NCBI GenBank assembly: GCA_900547825.1
Contig: URII01000066.1
Coordinates: forward strand, 1-11,349
Origin: an uncultured Porphyromonadaceae bacterium
GTDB taxonomy: Bacteria; Bacteroidota; Bacteroidia; Bacteroidales; Muribaculaceae
DNA: 11,349 nt
Direction of reading: 5' to 3'
The position numbers were made by a program, and so were the translations under genes. Positions 1 to 6,821 of this stretch are shown one piece after another. The notes under the pieces are model-generated. The model ran no database searches. It worked only from the letters and a program-made list of their open reading frames with translations, and was not told the origin of the DNA. Every line of letters starts with the position of its first letter. Position 1 is the first letter of the stretch.

Positions 1-462
1 GTCTGTGTGACAATGCCTTGTTTTGGAACAACATCACGTACAAAAAATAACGCTTTAGGTCTCATGGAAGAACTTGGAGTGACAAGTCAAACTGTCAATA
101 TTGCTGAAGTTGTAAGAATGCAATTTAAAAATATTGATCAAGATGAAAATGTACATGATGTTACTTATGAAAATGTTCAAGCCCGTGAACGTACTGAAAT
201 CTTAATGAATAAAGCAAATCAAATTGGTGGACTTGTCATTGGAACAGGTGATTTAAGCGAAGTTGCTTTAGGTTGGTCAACTTATAATGGTGATCATATG
301 TCCATGTACGCTGTCAATGTTTCAGTTCCTAAAACACTTGTACGCTATCTTGTAGACTATGTTTCTTCTCTTTATAAAGGTCAAGTTCTTGAAACAATTT
401 TACAAGATGTTTTAGATACACCTGTATCTCCTGAGCTTCTTCCTCAAGAGCCCGATGCATGA
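1..462 (+). CDS. nadE: NAD+ synthase (glutamine-hydrolysing), internal fragment; open at left edge and truncated at ~457
   Basis: The enzyme amidates nicotinic acid adenine dinucleotide to NAD+ using ATP and glutamine-derived ammonia (cytoplasm, last step of NAD synthesis). The reading frame is open from base 1, so the GTG at 7 and ATG at 13 are internal codons. Visible family signatures are TMPCFGTTSRTKNNA, then HDVTYENVQARERTEILM, then GTGDLSEVALGWSTYNGD followed by HMSMY, then PVSPELLP. These belong to the C-terminal synthetase domain of the ~640-residue glutaminase-synthetase form. The ATP-binding SGGLDS loop would lie left of the window. Homologues continue after PELLP with roughly DGxIxQKTED and a further ~100 residues; here the frame instead meets TGA at 460-462 just after the composition changes. 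GC is ~37% by eye in the first 60 bases, with A/T-ending codons, unlike everything downstream. The family call is secure; its presence in this genome is doubtful. Confidence 0.9.
   Translation, partial: VCVTMPCFGTTSRTKNNALGLMEELGVTSQTVNIAEVVRMQFKNIDQDENVHDVTYENVQARERTEILMNKANQIGGLVIGTGDLSEVALGWSTYNGDHMSMYAVNVSVPKTLVRYLVDYVSSLYKGQVLETILQDVLDTPVSPELLPQEPDA
449..460. other. Abrupt composition and coding junction
   Basis: Left of this point the DNA is AT-rich and encodes NAD+ synthase; right of it the DNA is GC-richer and encodes the end of a different protein in another frame. Both genes are incomplete at the joint. The NAD+ synthase similarity ends at the Asp codon (GAT, 454-456), so the break lies at about 454-458. 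No inverted repeat, target duplication, integrase or tRNA is visible beside it. The most economical reading is a chimeric contig or read; a genuine recombination edge is the alternative. Confidence 0.6.
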
Positions 463-571
463 CTACACCGAGGGAGAGGTTCCCGTGAACCACCTTTTCC
501 AGCAGTATGTGATGCTGAAGAACGCTATCCGCGAGATGGGCGGTTACGAAGCTGACGAGGAGATAGACTAA
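455..571 (+). CDS. C-terminal tail of an unidentified protein, 5' end lost at the junction
   Basis: An open frame reads through the junction and ends with TAA at 569-571. From the ATG at 455 it gives 38 residues: MHDYTEGEVPVNHLFQQY, then VMLKNAIREMGGYEADEEID. The codons (CTG, GAG, GGC, AAC) match the rest of the window rather than the NAD+ synthase fragment. The frame also stays open a few codons left of 455, into the foreign segment. It is followed within ~50 bp by a strong terminator, which fits the natural 3' end of a real gene. The amphipathic, acidic ending looks like a soluble protein's C-terminus. I do not recognise the family. It is more likely the remnant of a longer gene than an independent 38-residue peptide. 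Confidence 0.45.
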   Translation: MHDYTEGEVPVNHLFQQYVMLKNAIREMGGYEADEEID

Positions 572-621
572 GCATTGACAAGAGGTAACCGCGCAGCGGT
601 GTACTGAAAATATACTTATGC

Positions 622-672
622 AAGGGGAAACGGCTGTCGGGAACCGACTTCCGCTTCCCCTTTGTATTTTTT
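622..672 (+). terminator. Rho-independent terminator after the truncated gene
   Basis: The arm AAGGGGAAACGG (622-633) pairs with CCGCTTCCCCTT (651-662) with a single mismatch. Inside it a second stem, GTCGG (636-640) with CCGAC (644-648), closes a GAA loop. A T-rich tract (661-672, interrupted by one GTA) follows. It separates the upstream gene from manC. Confidence 0.85.
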
Positions 673-707
673 CAATACCTTATATTCACACAACATAATA
701 AAACGAT

Positions 708-1781
708 ATGGCACGATATTGCGTAATTATGTGCGGCGGCATAGGAAGCCGTTTCTGGCCTTACAGCCGTACGGACCTGCCCAAACAGTTTATTGACTTT
801 CTCGGAACGGGACGCTCGCTGCTTCAGATGACTTACGACCGCATACTTCCGGTAGTGGCCCGTGAGAACATAGTGGTGGTGACCAACGAGCAGTATTCGG
901 GGCTTGTGCTTGAGCAGCTGCCCGATCTGGATCCGGAGCAGGTGCTTCTGGAGCCGGCACGGCGCAACACAGCTCCCTGCATAGCCTGGGCGGCACACCA
1001 TATAGCCGCGCGGGATCCAGAGTCGTCAATGATAGTGCTTGCGAGCGACCATCTGATTACCCGCGAGCAATCGTTTATCGACTCGGTGAGGACGGGGTTT
1101 GAGTTTGTGGAGGCCCATGAGGCTCTGCTTACACTCGGCATAAAGCCTTCGCGGCCTGAAACAGGCTATGGATACATCCAGCAGGGGGATGCGGTGACCG
1201 GAGAGATAAGCTCGGTGAAGACCTTTACCGAAAAACCTGATATAGAATTGGCGAAAGTGTTTCTCGCGTCGGGTGAGTTTTTCTGGAATTCGGGGATATT
1301 CCTTTGGCGCACTTCGGAAATACTCAAGGCGCTGGCCATGTATTCGCCGGATCTGGCAACATTGTTTGAGCGCGGGGTAGGAGCATATGGTACGCCGGGC
1401 GAGCGTGAGTTTATAAACGCATGCTTCGAGTCGAGTCCCGCTATCTCGGTGGATTATGCCGTGATGGAGAAAGCCCGCAACGTGTTTGTGGAGAAGGTGG
1501 ATTTCGGCTGGAGTGATCTCGGATCGTGGAGCGCGCTTTATGACCAGTCGCCGAAAAACCGTGATGCGAATGTGACACAGAATTGTGCTGTGCTGGCTTA
1601 CAACTCCACGGGCAACATTGTGGCCGTGAAGGATGACAAGCTCGTGGTGGTGGACGGTCTGCAGGACTATATAATAGCTGATGCGGGCGATGTGCTTCTT
1701 ATCTGCCCCAAAGAGCGCGAGCAGCGTATCAAGCAGATAGTCAACGATGTGAAACTTCGTTTCAACGGTAATTATCTCTGA
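708..1781 (+). CDS. manC: Mannose-1-phosphate guanylyltransferase (GDP-mannose pyrophosphorylase)
   Basis: The enzyme makes GDP-mannose from mannose-1-phosphate and GTP in the cytoplasm, the precursor of mannosylated glycans and, through dehydratase/reductase steps, GDP-fucose. Motifs in the 357-residue product are the nucleotide-binding loop CGGIGSRFWPYS (9-20) with PKQF (25-28), EPARRNTAPCI (82-92), ASDHLI with the likely metal-binding Asp114 (112-117), PETGYGYI (150-157), FTEKPD (173-178), FFWNSGIFLW (191-200), SVDYAVMEKA (247-256) and VDFGWSDLGSW (264-274). Length and ending match the monofunctional form; the cupin phosphomannose isomerase domain of ~480-residue bifunctional ManC proteins is absent. 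The ATG at 708 places the loop near the N-terminus as expected. The upstream sequence is A-rich without a clear Shine-Dalgarno site, as is usual in Bacteroidota. It is flanked by terminators on both sides, so it is probably transcribed alone. No glycan cluster is visible beside it. Confidence 0.95.
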   Translation: MARYCVIMCGGIGSRFWPYSRTDLPKQFIDFLGTGRSLLQMTYDRILPVVARENIVVVTNEQYSGLVLEQLPDLDPEQVLLEPARRNTAPCIAWAAHHIAARDPESSMIVLASDHLITREQSFIDSVRTGFEFVEAHEALLTLGIKPSRPETGYGYIQQGDAVTGEISSVKTFTEKPDIELAKVFLASGEFFWNSGIFLWRTSEILKALAMYSPDLATLFERGVGAYGTPGEREFINACFESSPAISVDYAVMEKARNVFVEKVDFGWSDLGSWSALYDQSPKNRDANVTQNCAVLAYNSTGNIVAVKDDKLVVVDGLQDYIIADAGDVLLICPKEREQRIKQIVNDVKLRFNGNYL

Positions 1782-1813
1782 CATATAGCTATCCGGAGAT
1801 AGCAAATTGACAT

Positions 1814-1856
1814 ATCAGCCATGCCGGCATTTCTCCGCCGGCATGGCTGATTGTTT
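1814..1856 (+). terminator. Hairpin terminator of manC
   Basis: There is a perfect 15-bp inverted repeat, ATCAGCCATGCCGGC (1814-1828) and its complement (1837-1851), with an 8-nt loop and a short T-rich stretch (1851-1856). It lies 32 bp past the manC stop and before the next promoter. The U-tract is short but the stem is very stable. Confidence 0.75.
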
Positions 1857-1891
1857 CATATTGCCAAAGTCAAAAGCTTATGGGTGGAAAA

Positions 1892-1923
1892 TTTGGATAA
1901 TTGAAGCGTTTTAACTAATATTG
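1892..1923 (+). promoter_or_regulatory. Bacteroidota-type sigma-ABfr promoter for the giant secreted protein
   Basis: A TTTG box (1892-1895), a 20-nt spacer and TAATATTG (1916-1923) match the Bacteroidota consensus TTTG-N19-21-TAnnTTTG with one mismatch in the -7 box. Transcription would begin around 1930, leaving an AT-rich leader of about 50 nt before the ATG at 1980. It sits just downstream of the manC terminator, so the large gene is probably an independent unit. Confidence 0.65.
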
Positions 1924-1979
1924 TGGACTTATAAGTGATTACCTGTAAACAATAAATCCAATAATTAACTGACTTACCC

Positions 1980-4900
1980 ATGTTGAAAAAAGTATTTGCT
2001 ATCGGTATGTGCGCAGCCGCTCTCTCCCTGCCTGCGGGCGCGCAGCTGACCCGTGAGGCCTCGGGGGGAACCGCGGGACGCAGCCTGTTGAAAGCGCAGG
2101 AGGAAGTGCCGTTACCGGCCAATATGAAACACCGTAAAGGAGAGGATGTGCGCCCTGCCTCGCGTTATTTCCATTACAAAGCCCGCGCAAAGAAGCCGGT
2201 GAAGGTGAAAACGCCCATGAAAGCGCCGGCACGCGCCGCATCGGATATAGCGGCCAACCTTCAGGGCGCTCTTACGTACAGTACAGGGTGGTCCTCCGGA
2301 ACTAAAGGATGGTACACCAATGTAACCGGCACGTCGCAGAAACTTGCGTGGCGCCTTGATACGGAATATCGGACTTCGGGCCCGAGCGCGGGCTTTGTCA
2401 AGGACGGCAAGGTGTATTTCCTGTCATATACCAATACCACCACCGGAATTACCGATGCCGGCTACAAGACGTTTGACCTTGCCACGGGCAACAAGACCGA
2501 GGAAGGGTCGTTTGACATATTCAACGGCTATGATGTGTGTGTGTACCATGCCGCTTACGATTCGGACAACGATGTAGTCTATGTGGTGACTTCGAATAAG
2601 AGCGGCAATGCCGGCGCAATGCAAACCTACGATCCGGCCACGCATACGTTCACGCATGTGGCTGATGTGTCGGAGGCGATGATACCGCTGGCCTTCGCAT
2701 GGTGTCCGGTTGACGGCGCCCTTTATTCCATCGATGACATGGCCGACCTGTATAAATGGGATTATACAGCCAAGCGGTTTACCAAGGTGGGATCCACCGG
2801 TTTCCCTGTCGACGCATATCTTGGAGCGATGGTCTACAGCCCGGCTGACAAGGGATTCATAGCCATACTTGACGAGGCTGATTATGGCATAAGCGAGATA
2901 GTGCGTTTCCCTATTGACGGCCGGTCATACACTGTGCTCGGTGACCGGGCCAATAACGAGCAATGGGGGTGTCTTTATGTGGATGACGCTTATGCGGCTC
3001 CAGGCGCTCCGGCCATGCTTGAGAATGTGTCGATAGACTTTGCGGGTGCCGCTCTGAACGGCACGGTGACGGTGACGCTTCCCACCAAGGATACGGATGG
3101 CACAGCGCTGACTGACAGGGTATATGTCCGCATGGCTGTGGACGGCACGCAGCAGGCCATGCGTTCGGGCACTCCCGGCGAGACGGTAAGCTGCACGCTC
3201 ACCGTGACCGAGGGTGAACATGAGTTCAAGCTGACCCCTTATGTGTATTCGGGGCTTGACGAACTGCGCGGCGCTCCCACAACGCAAGTGCGGTACGTCG
3301 GTACGGACACACCTGCGGCTCCTGCCACTGTCACCCTCACCGCCACAACGGTGACATGGTCGGCTGTGACTTCGGGCGCCCATAACGGGTATGTGGATGT
3401 GGCCGGAATAAAATACAACGTATATGTCGACGGCCAGAAGATGAACCAGGCACCCGTGGGCGGTACTTCACTTGCCGTCACTATGCCGGCCGGCTCGGCG
3501 AGCCACAAGGCGGCCGTGGAGGCTGTAGGCGCTGACGGAAAGGTGTCGGTACGCACTGAAAGCGAATCGATAGTGACCTCAAACACCCTTGAACTTCCGG
3601 TGTATATAGCTCCCGCCGAGGGAGAGCAGGATCTCGACGAGGCTGTGATAGATCTGTTCGAGATAATCGACGTGAACGGTGACGGACGCACCTGGAACTA
3701 TGACCGCCAGACTCCTTTCACCGGCGGTTTCTACCAACTTTGCGCCTACGATGACACTGCTCCGAGCGATGACTGGCTGATGCTTCCGGGCATCAATTTC
3801 CCTGACGCTTCGGGTTATTATAAGCTTGAGATGGAAGTGGGGTGTCCCAACCATCCGTTCCAGACAGGTGCCGAGGTGCTTGAGGTGGCGGTAGGCCCGT
3901 CGGCCAATCCGTCGGCCATGACGGTGATCACCCCGGCCACGGAATATGTGAAGAACAAGGACAAGGAGGTGAACTGGGTGAAATACGAACAGATATTCCA
4001 GGTGGGTAAAGCCGGTGTGAACTATATCGGCCTGCACTGTGTGACACCCACGAATATCTACAGGATATATGCCCGCAAGTTCCGTGTAACGGCTGTAAAT
4101 ACGTCGGCCAACGCTCCCGGGGCTGTGACAGATCTCACGCTGACACCCGGCGCTCTCGGTGCACTTAACGCCACTGCTTCGTTCAAGCTCCCGACGACTG
4201 ACCGCACCGGAGCGGCTATTGCCACAGGCACTGTGATCAAGGCTGTGGTGAAATGCGGCGAAGCTGCCTCGGAGGTGTCGGGTACTCCCGGACAGGCGGT
4301 GAATGCCACCGTGGCCACCAAGCAGGGCCTGAACGATATAGCCGTGACCACATGGACGGGTGATGTAGAGGGCGAGACAGTGCATGGTGAAGTCTACACA
4401 GGCGAGGATCTGCCTCTGCAGGTGGACTTGGATTACTCCATATCGGCCGACAACCTTACGCTTACACTTAACTGGACCCTTCCCACTACAGGACCGAACG
4501 GCCACAATGTGGATCCGACGAAGTGCACTTATGTGATAGCCCGTTATATGGCCCAGTCGAACACATGGGTGGAATATGCTACGGTTGAAGGTCTCTCGAG
4601 CTGGACTTTCAGTGTGCCGGCCGGATCGGCACAGGAGGTTGTGCAGTTCGGTGTGCAGGCACGGAATATAGTCGGCGCGCAGGAAACGTTCCCGGTGATG
4701 TCGGCTGTGCTCGGCAAGCCTTACGCGCTGCCTATGACCGAGGCATTCTCCGTGAACCAGAACGATGAGGTTCAGTGGAACTATAATCCGTATTTCTTCG
4801 AGGAACTGACCTATCTTGCCCCGTCATGGCTGTTTGCCGATCCCGCCACGGCCGATCCTTCGGCTGCGAACGCGAGCGGTGTGGCCCTGTGTACCCAATA

Positions 4901-6581
4901 TGTGGGTACAGGCCAGGTGACGCTTCCCAAGTTCTCCACAGCGGGATGCTCAAATGTGAAGGTGGGTCTTGACCTATTCTTCGGTGCTATCAGCGTCAAG
5001 CTTGTGGAGGTGTTCGCCACATGCGATGACGTGATGATGCAGCCCATAGCTTCCTATACGCCTACCGACGGTCAGGGCTGGGAGCTGAAAGAGATCACGC
5101 TCCCTGCGGCTTTCAACAACAAGCAGTGGGTGGCTGTGACTATACGTGTGACCAACGAGGACTATTCGTGCTACTTCATGATGGACCGCTTCGAGATCCG
5201 CAACCTGGAGGGTGTCGATTTCAAGGTGGCCGAGCTTACGGGCGATTTCCGCCTGAATATGGGTGACCGCGGAGAATATTTCGCTTCGATAGAGAACAAC
5301 GGCGCCGAAACGGCTCCGGCTCCCAATGTGTCGCTCGGCATTTACCGTGGCAAGCAGCTGCTGCGCACTTTAGATATGATAGGCGATGCCGACAACACAC
5401 CTGTGGCTCCGGGCCAGCGGATGGATTATCTGTTTGAGCTGAATGCTGACCGCGCACTGCTCGGCACTGCCGTGATGCGCCTGAAGATAGAGGAGGCTGA
5501 CGGCAATGAGGACAACAATACCGCCGAGACGGCTTTCAAAGTGCTTAATGGCAATATCCCGGTGGTGGATGACCTTGAGGCCGAGGCGGTGGACGGCGAT
5601 GTCAACCTGCGTTGGAGCGAGGCCCGCATAGCAGAGGATTGCGAGATAATGGCACCGTGGGCCTATGACGAGAAGATGGGCCAGTTCAAGTTTGTTGACC
5701 GCGACGGTGTGTCGATTTACGGCCTTGGAGGAATATCCTATCTCGGCAAGTATCTGCCCAAGGCTTATCAGGCCATATCGGTGAGCGAGGTGGGTAATGC
5801 TGCGATTACTTCACACAGCGGCGATATAGTGCTGATGGCCATGTGTCCGGATTCAGATTCGGGCAACCGTCCGGCTGAGGATTACCTCATATCGCCCGAG
5901 GTGAAGGGGGGCTCGAAGGTGAGCTTCCATGCCACATCGATTACCGACGAGTTCGGGGAAGAAACACTCAAGCTGATGGTGTCGACGACTACTGACGATC
6001 CGGATGCGTTCACCGAGGTAGAGACTTACACTCTGGAACATCCGGGCTGGACCCGCTATGATGTGACTCTGCCGGAGAATGCACGTTACTTCGCCATAGT
6101 GTATGTGTCGGCTGACCGTTTCGGCGTGCTTCTTGACGACTTCGCCTTTACTCCTGCCAATCCGAAGGCCACGGTGAACGGATTCAATGTTTACCGCACG
6201 AATGTATCGGTGGCTTCGGGTGTTACCGGCCTTACATATACTGACGCCAATGTGCCCGAGGGCCGCTACATGTATAATGTGGCCGCTGCCGCTACGCTTA
6301 ATGGCGCCGCGGAGGAGGGCAATATGTCGAACCCGGTATATATAACGATGGAAAGTGTGGGTATAAATGGTGTGGATGCCGCAGGCAAGGCTTCAATTTA
6401 CGCTCTTGACGGGGCTGTGGGGCTGAGCGGATTCGCGGGCCACACGGTGATGATCTACACTGTTGACGGCCGGCTCGTGGCTTCGGCCAAGGTGACCGAG
6501 GCCAAGGCTGTGGTGCCGGTGGCACCGGGCACTTACATGGTAAGATGTGCCACTACAACGGCCAAGCTCCTTGTGAAGTAA
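1980..6581 (+). CDS. Giant secreted multidomain protein: propeller-like N-terminus, Fn3-like and choice-of-anchor J-like modules, type IX-like C-terminal domain
   Basis: The product has 1533 residues. Residues 1-21 are a Sec signal peptide (MLKK, hydrophobic core, AGA before Q22). Residues 67-88 form a basic Lys/Ala/Pro linker. Residues ~100-335 carry repeated strand motifs (GKVYFLSY, VVYVVTS, GALYSIDD, GFIAILDE) suggesting a beta-propeller. Then come Fn3-like ~342-447 and ~449-540, a choice-of-anchor J/cleaved-adhesin-like domain ~545-705 (DVNGDGRTWNYD at 564-575, SDDWLMLPGI at 596-605), a second copy of that trio at ~712-1076, a CARDB-like domain ~1078-1190, a third anchor J-like domain ~1195-1395 (DYLISPEV at 1301-1308), an Fn3-like segment ~1397-1457, and a C-terminal domain 1460-1533 with VMIYTVDGRLV and APGTYMVR, resembling type A sorting domains of the type IX secretion system. 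There is no lipobox, transmembrane anchor or catalytic motif. A role as secreted or surface adhesin or glycan-binding protein is inference. Domain limits are by eye. It has its own promoter and terminator. Confidence 0.85.
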   Translation: MLKKVFAIGMCAAALSLPAGAQLTREASGGTAGRSLLKAQEEVPLPANMKHRKGEDVRPASRYFHYKARAKKPVKVKTPMKAPARAASDIAANLQGALTYSTGWSSGTKGWYTNVTGTSQKLAWRLDTEYRTSGPSAGFVKDGKVYFLSYTNTTTGITDAGYKTFDLATGNKTEEGSFDIFNGYDVCVYHAAYDSDNDVVYVVTSNKSGNAGAMQTYDPATHTFTHVADVSEAMIPLAFAWCPVDGALYSIDDMADLYKWDYTAKRFTKVGSTGFPVDAYLGAMVYSPADKGFIAILDEADYGISEIVRFPIDGRSYTVLGDRANNEQWGCLYVDDAYAAPGAPAMLENVSIDFAGAALNGTVTVTLPTKDTDGTALTDRVYVRMAVDGTQQAMRSGTPGETVSCTLTVTEGEHEFKLTPYVYSGLDELRGAPTTQVRYVGTDTPAAPATVTLTATTVTWSAVTSGAHNGYVDVAGIKYNVYVDGQKMNQAPVGGTSLAVTMPAGSASHKAAVEAVGADGKVSVRTESESIVTSNTLELPVYIAPAEGEQDLDEAVIDLFEIIDVNGDGRTWNYDRQTPFTGGFYQLCAYDDTAPSDDWLMLPGINFPDASGYYKLEMEVGCPNHPFQTGAEVLEVAVGPSANPSAMTVITPATEYVKNKDKEVNWVKYEQIFQVGKAGVNYIGLHCVTPTNIYRIYARKFRVTAVNTSANAPGAVTDLTLTPGALGALNATASFKLPTTDRTGAAIATGTVIKAVVKCGEAASEVSGTPGQAVNATVATKQGLNDIAVTTWTGDVEGETVHGEVYTGEDLPLQVDLDYSISADNLTLTLNWTLPTTGPNGHNVDPTKCTYVIARYMAQSNTWVEYATVEGLSSWTFSVPAGSAQEVVQFGVQARNIVGAQETFPVMSAVLGKPYALPMTEAFSVNQNDEVQWNYNPYFFEELTYLAPSWLFADPATADPSAANASGVALCTQYVGTGQVTLPKFSTAGCSNVKVGLDLFFGAISVKLVEVFATCDDVMMQPIASYTPTDGQGWELKEITLPAAFNNKQWVAVTIRVTNEDYSCYFMMDRFEIRNLEGVDFKVAELTGDFRLNMGDRGEYFASIENNGAETAPAPNVSLGIYRGKQLLRTLDMIGDADNTPVAPGQRMDYLFELNADRALLGTAVMRLKIEEADGNEDNNTAETAFKVLNGNIPVVDDLEAEAVDGDVNLRWSEARIAEDCEIMAPWAYDEKMGQFKFVDRDGVSIYGLGGISYLGKYLPKAYQAISVSEVGNAAITSHSGDIVLMAMCPDSDSGNRPAEDYLISPEVKGGSKVSFHATSITDEFGEETLKLMVSTTTDDPDAFTEVETYTLEHPGWTRYDVTLPENARYFAIVYVSADRFGVLLDDFAFTPANPKATVNGFNVYRTNVSVASGVTGLTYTDANVPEGRYMYNVAAAATLNGAAEEGNMSNPVYITMESVGINGVDAAGKASIYALDGAVGLSGFAGHTVMIYTVDGRLVASAKVTEAKAVVPVAPGTYMVRCATTTAKLLVK

Positions 6582-6605
6582 AGACTGTATTTCATATGCA
6601 ATCGG

Positions 6606-6645
6606 GAAGGGTGTCCGCGTGATGCGGGCGCCCTTCTGTTTGTTT
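6606..6645 (+). terminator. Rho-independent terminator of the giant secreted protein gene
   Basis: GAAGGGTGTCCGC (6606-6618) pairs with GCGGGCGCCCTTC (6624-6636), 13 bp allowing G-U pairs, with a 5-nt loop. It is followed by TGTTTGTTT (6637-6645). It begins 24 bp past the stop codon. Confidence 0.8.
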
Positions 6646-6647
6646 AG

Positions 6648-6721
6648 CGGACTGAATCGGACTTGGGCGGACGTGATCGGACTTTTCGGACTGAATCGGA
6701 CTGAATCGGACGTGGGGCGGA
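6648..6721. repeat. Phased ~10-bp repeat array (CGGACTGAAT-like)
   Basis: CGGA begins at 6648, 6658, 6668, 6678, 6687, 6697, 6707 and 6718, that is, eight times at 9-11 bp steps. Full CGGACTGAAT units are at 6648-6657, 6687-6696 and 6697-6706; the others are degenerate. It lies between two convergent genes, directly after a terminator, with no coding potential apparent. Confidence 0.8.
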
Positions 6722-6742
6722 GGAGGGGCGATTACGGCTCCT

Positions 6743-6770
6743 TAATCACTAATTCCTAATCACTAATTCC
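6743..6770. repeat. Perfect 14-bp tandem duplication
   Basis: TAATCACTAATTCC occurs twice back to back (6743-6756 and 6757-6770), followed by related words (GGATTCCTAATTC at 6771-6783, GGATTC at 6792-6797). This AT-rich low-complexity filler lies in the convergent intergenic region. I have the impression that similar filler is common between genes in gut Bacteroidales, but that was not checked here. Confidence 0.8.
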
Positions 6771-6778
6771 GGATTCCT

Positions 6779-6821
6779 AATTCTCAATTACGGATTCTTG
6801 GACGGGTTCTAATTGAGAATT
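6779..6821. repeat. 12-bp perfect inverted repeat spanning the symporter stop codon
   Basis: AATTCTCAATTA (6779-6790) and TAATTGAGAATT (6810-6821) are exact complements separated by 19 nt. The right arm includes the last codons and most of the stop codon of the minus-strand symporter gene (TAG at 6809-6811). Read on the plus strand it is followed by T7 (6827-6833), which could act as a weak terminator; read on the minus strand no U-tract follows. The stem is AT-rich and therefore weak. Confidence 0.7.

Noticed and set aside
7..15. GTG at 7 or ATG at 13 as the true start of a short NAD+ synthase-like gene
   Set aside because: The codons before it (GTC TGT) stay in frame and continue family sequence, and the domain lacks its ATP-binding loop from these starts; this is an edge-truncated fragment.
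588..600. Small hairpin ACCGC-GCA-GCGGT
   Set aside because: It has only 5 bp, no T-tract, and is directly followed by a much better terminator; probably incidental.
661..688. Possible manC promoter: TTTG (661-664), 16-nt spacer, TATATTCA (681-688)
   Set aside because: The spacer is shorter than 19-21 nt, the second box matches TAnnTTTG only partly, and the first box is inside the terminator tail. A promoter must exist near here, but this match is too weak to annotate.
1026..1805. A 259-codon open frame on the minus strand opposite manC
   Set aside because: It lies entirely across manC, whose motifs are unmistakable. The translation is rich in His/Arg/Cys with no recognisable domain, typical of an antisense shadow in GC-rich coding DNA.
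3579..4505. A 308-codon minus-strand open frame inside the giant protein gene
   Set aside because: It is antisense to a well-supported coding frame with a signal peptide and ordered domains; its translation shows no motif and an implausible His/Arg/Gly-rich composition.
6648..6770. CRISPR-like array in the repeat-rich intergenic region
   Set aside because: Repeat units are 10 and 14 bp, directly adjacent without unique spacers, and no cas gene is present.
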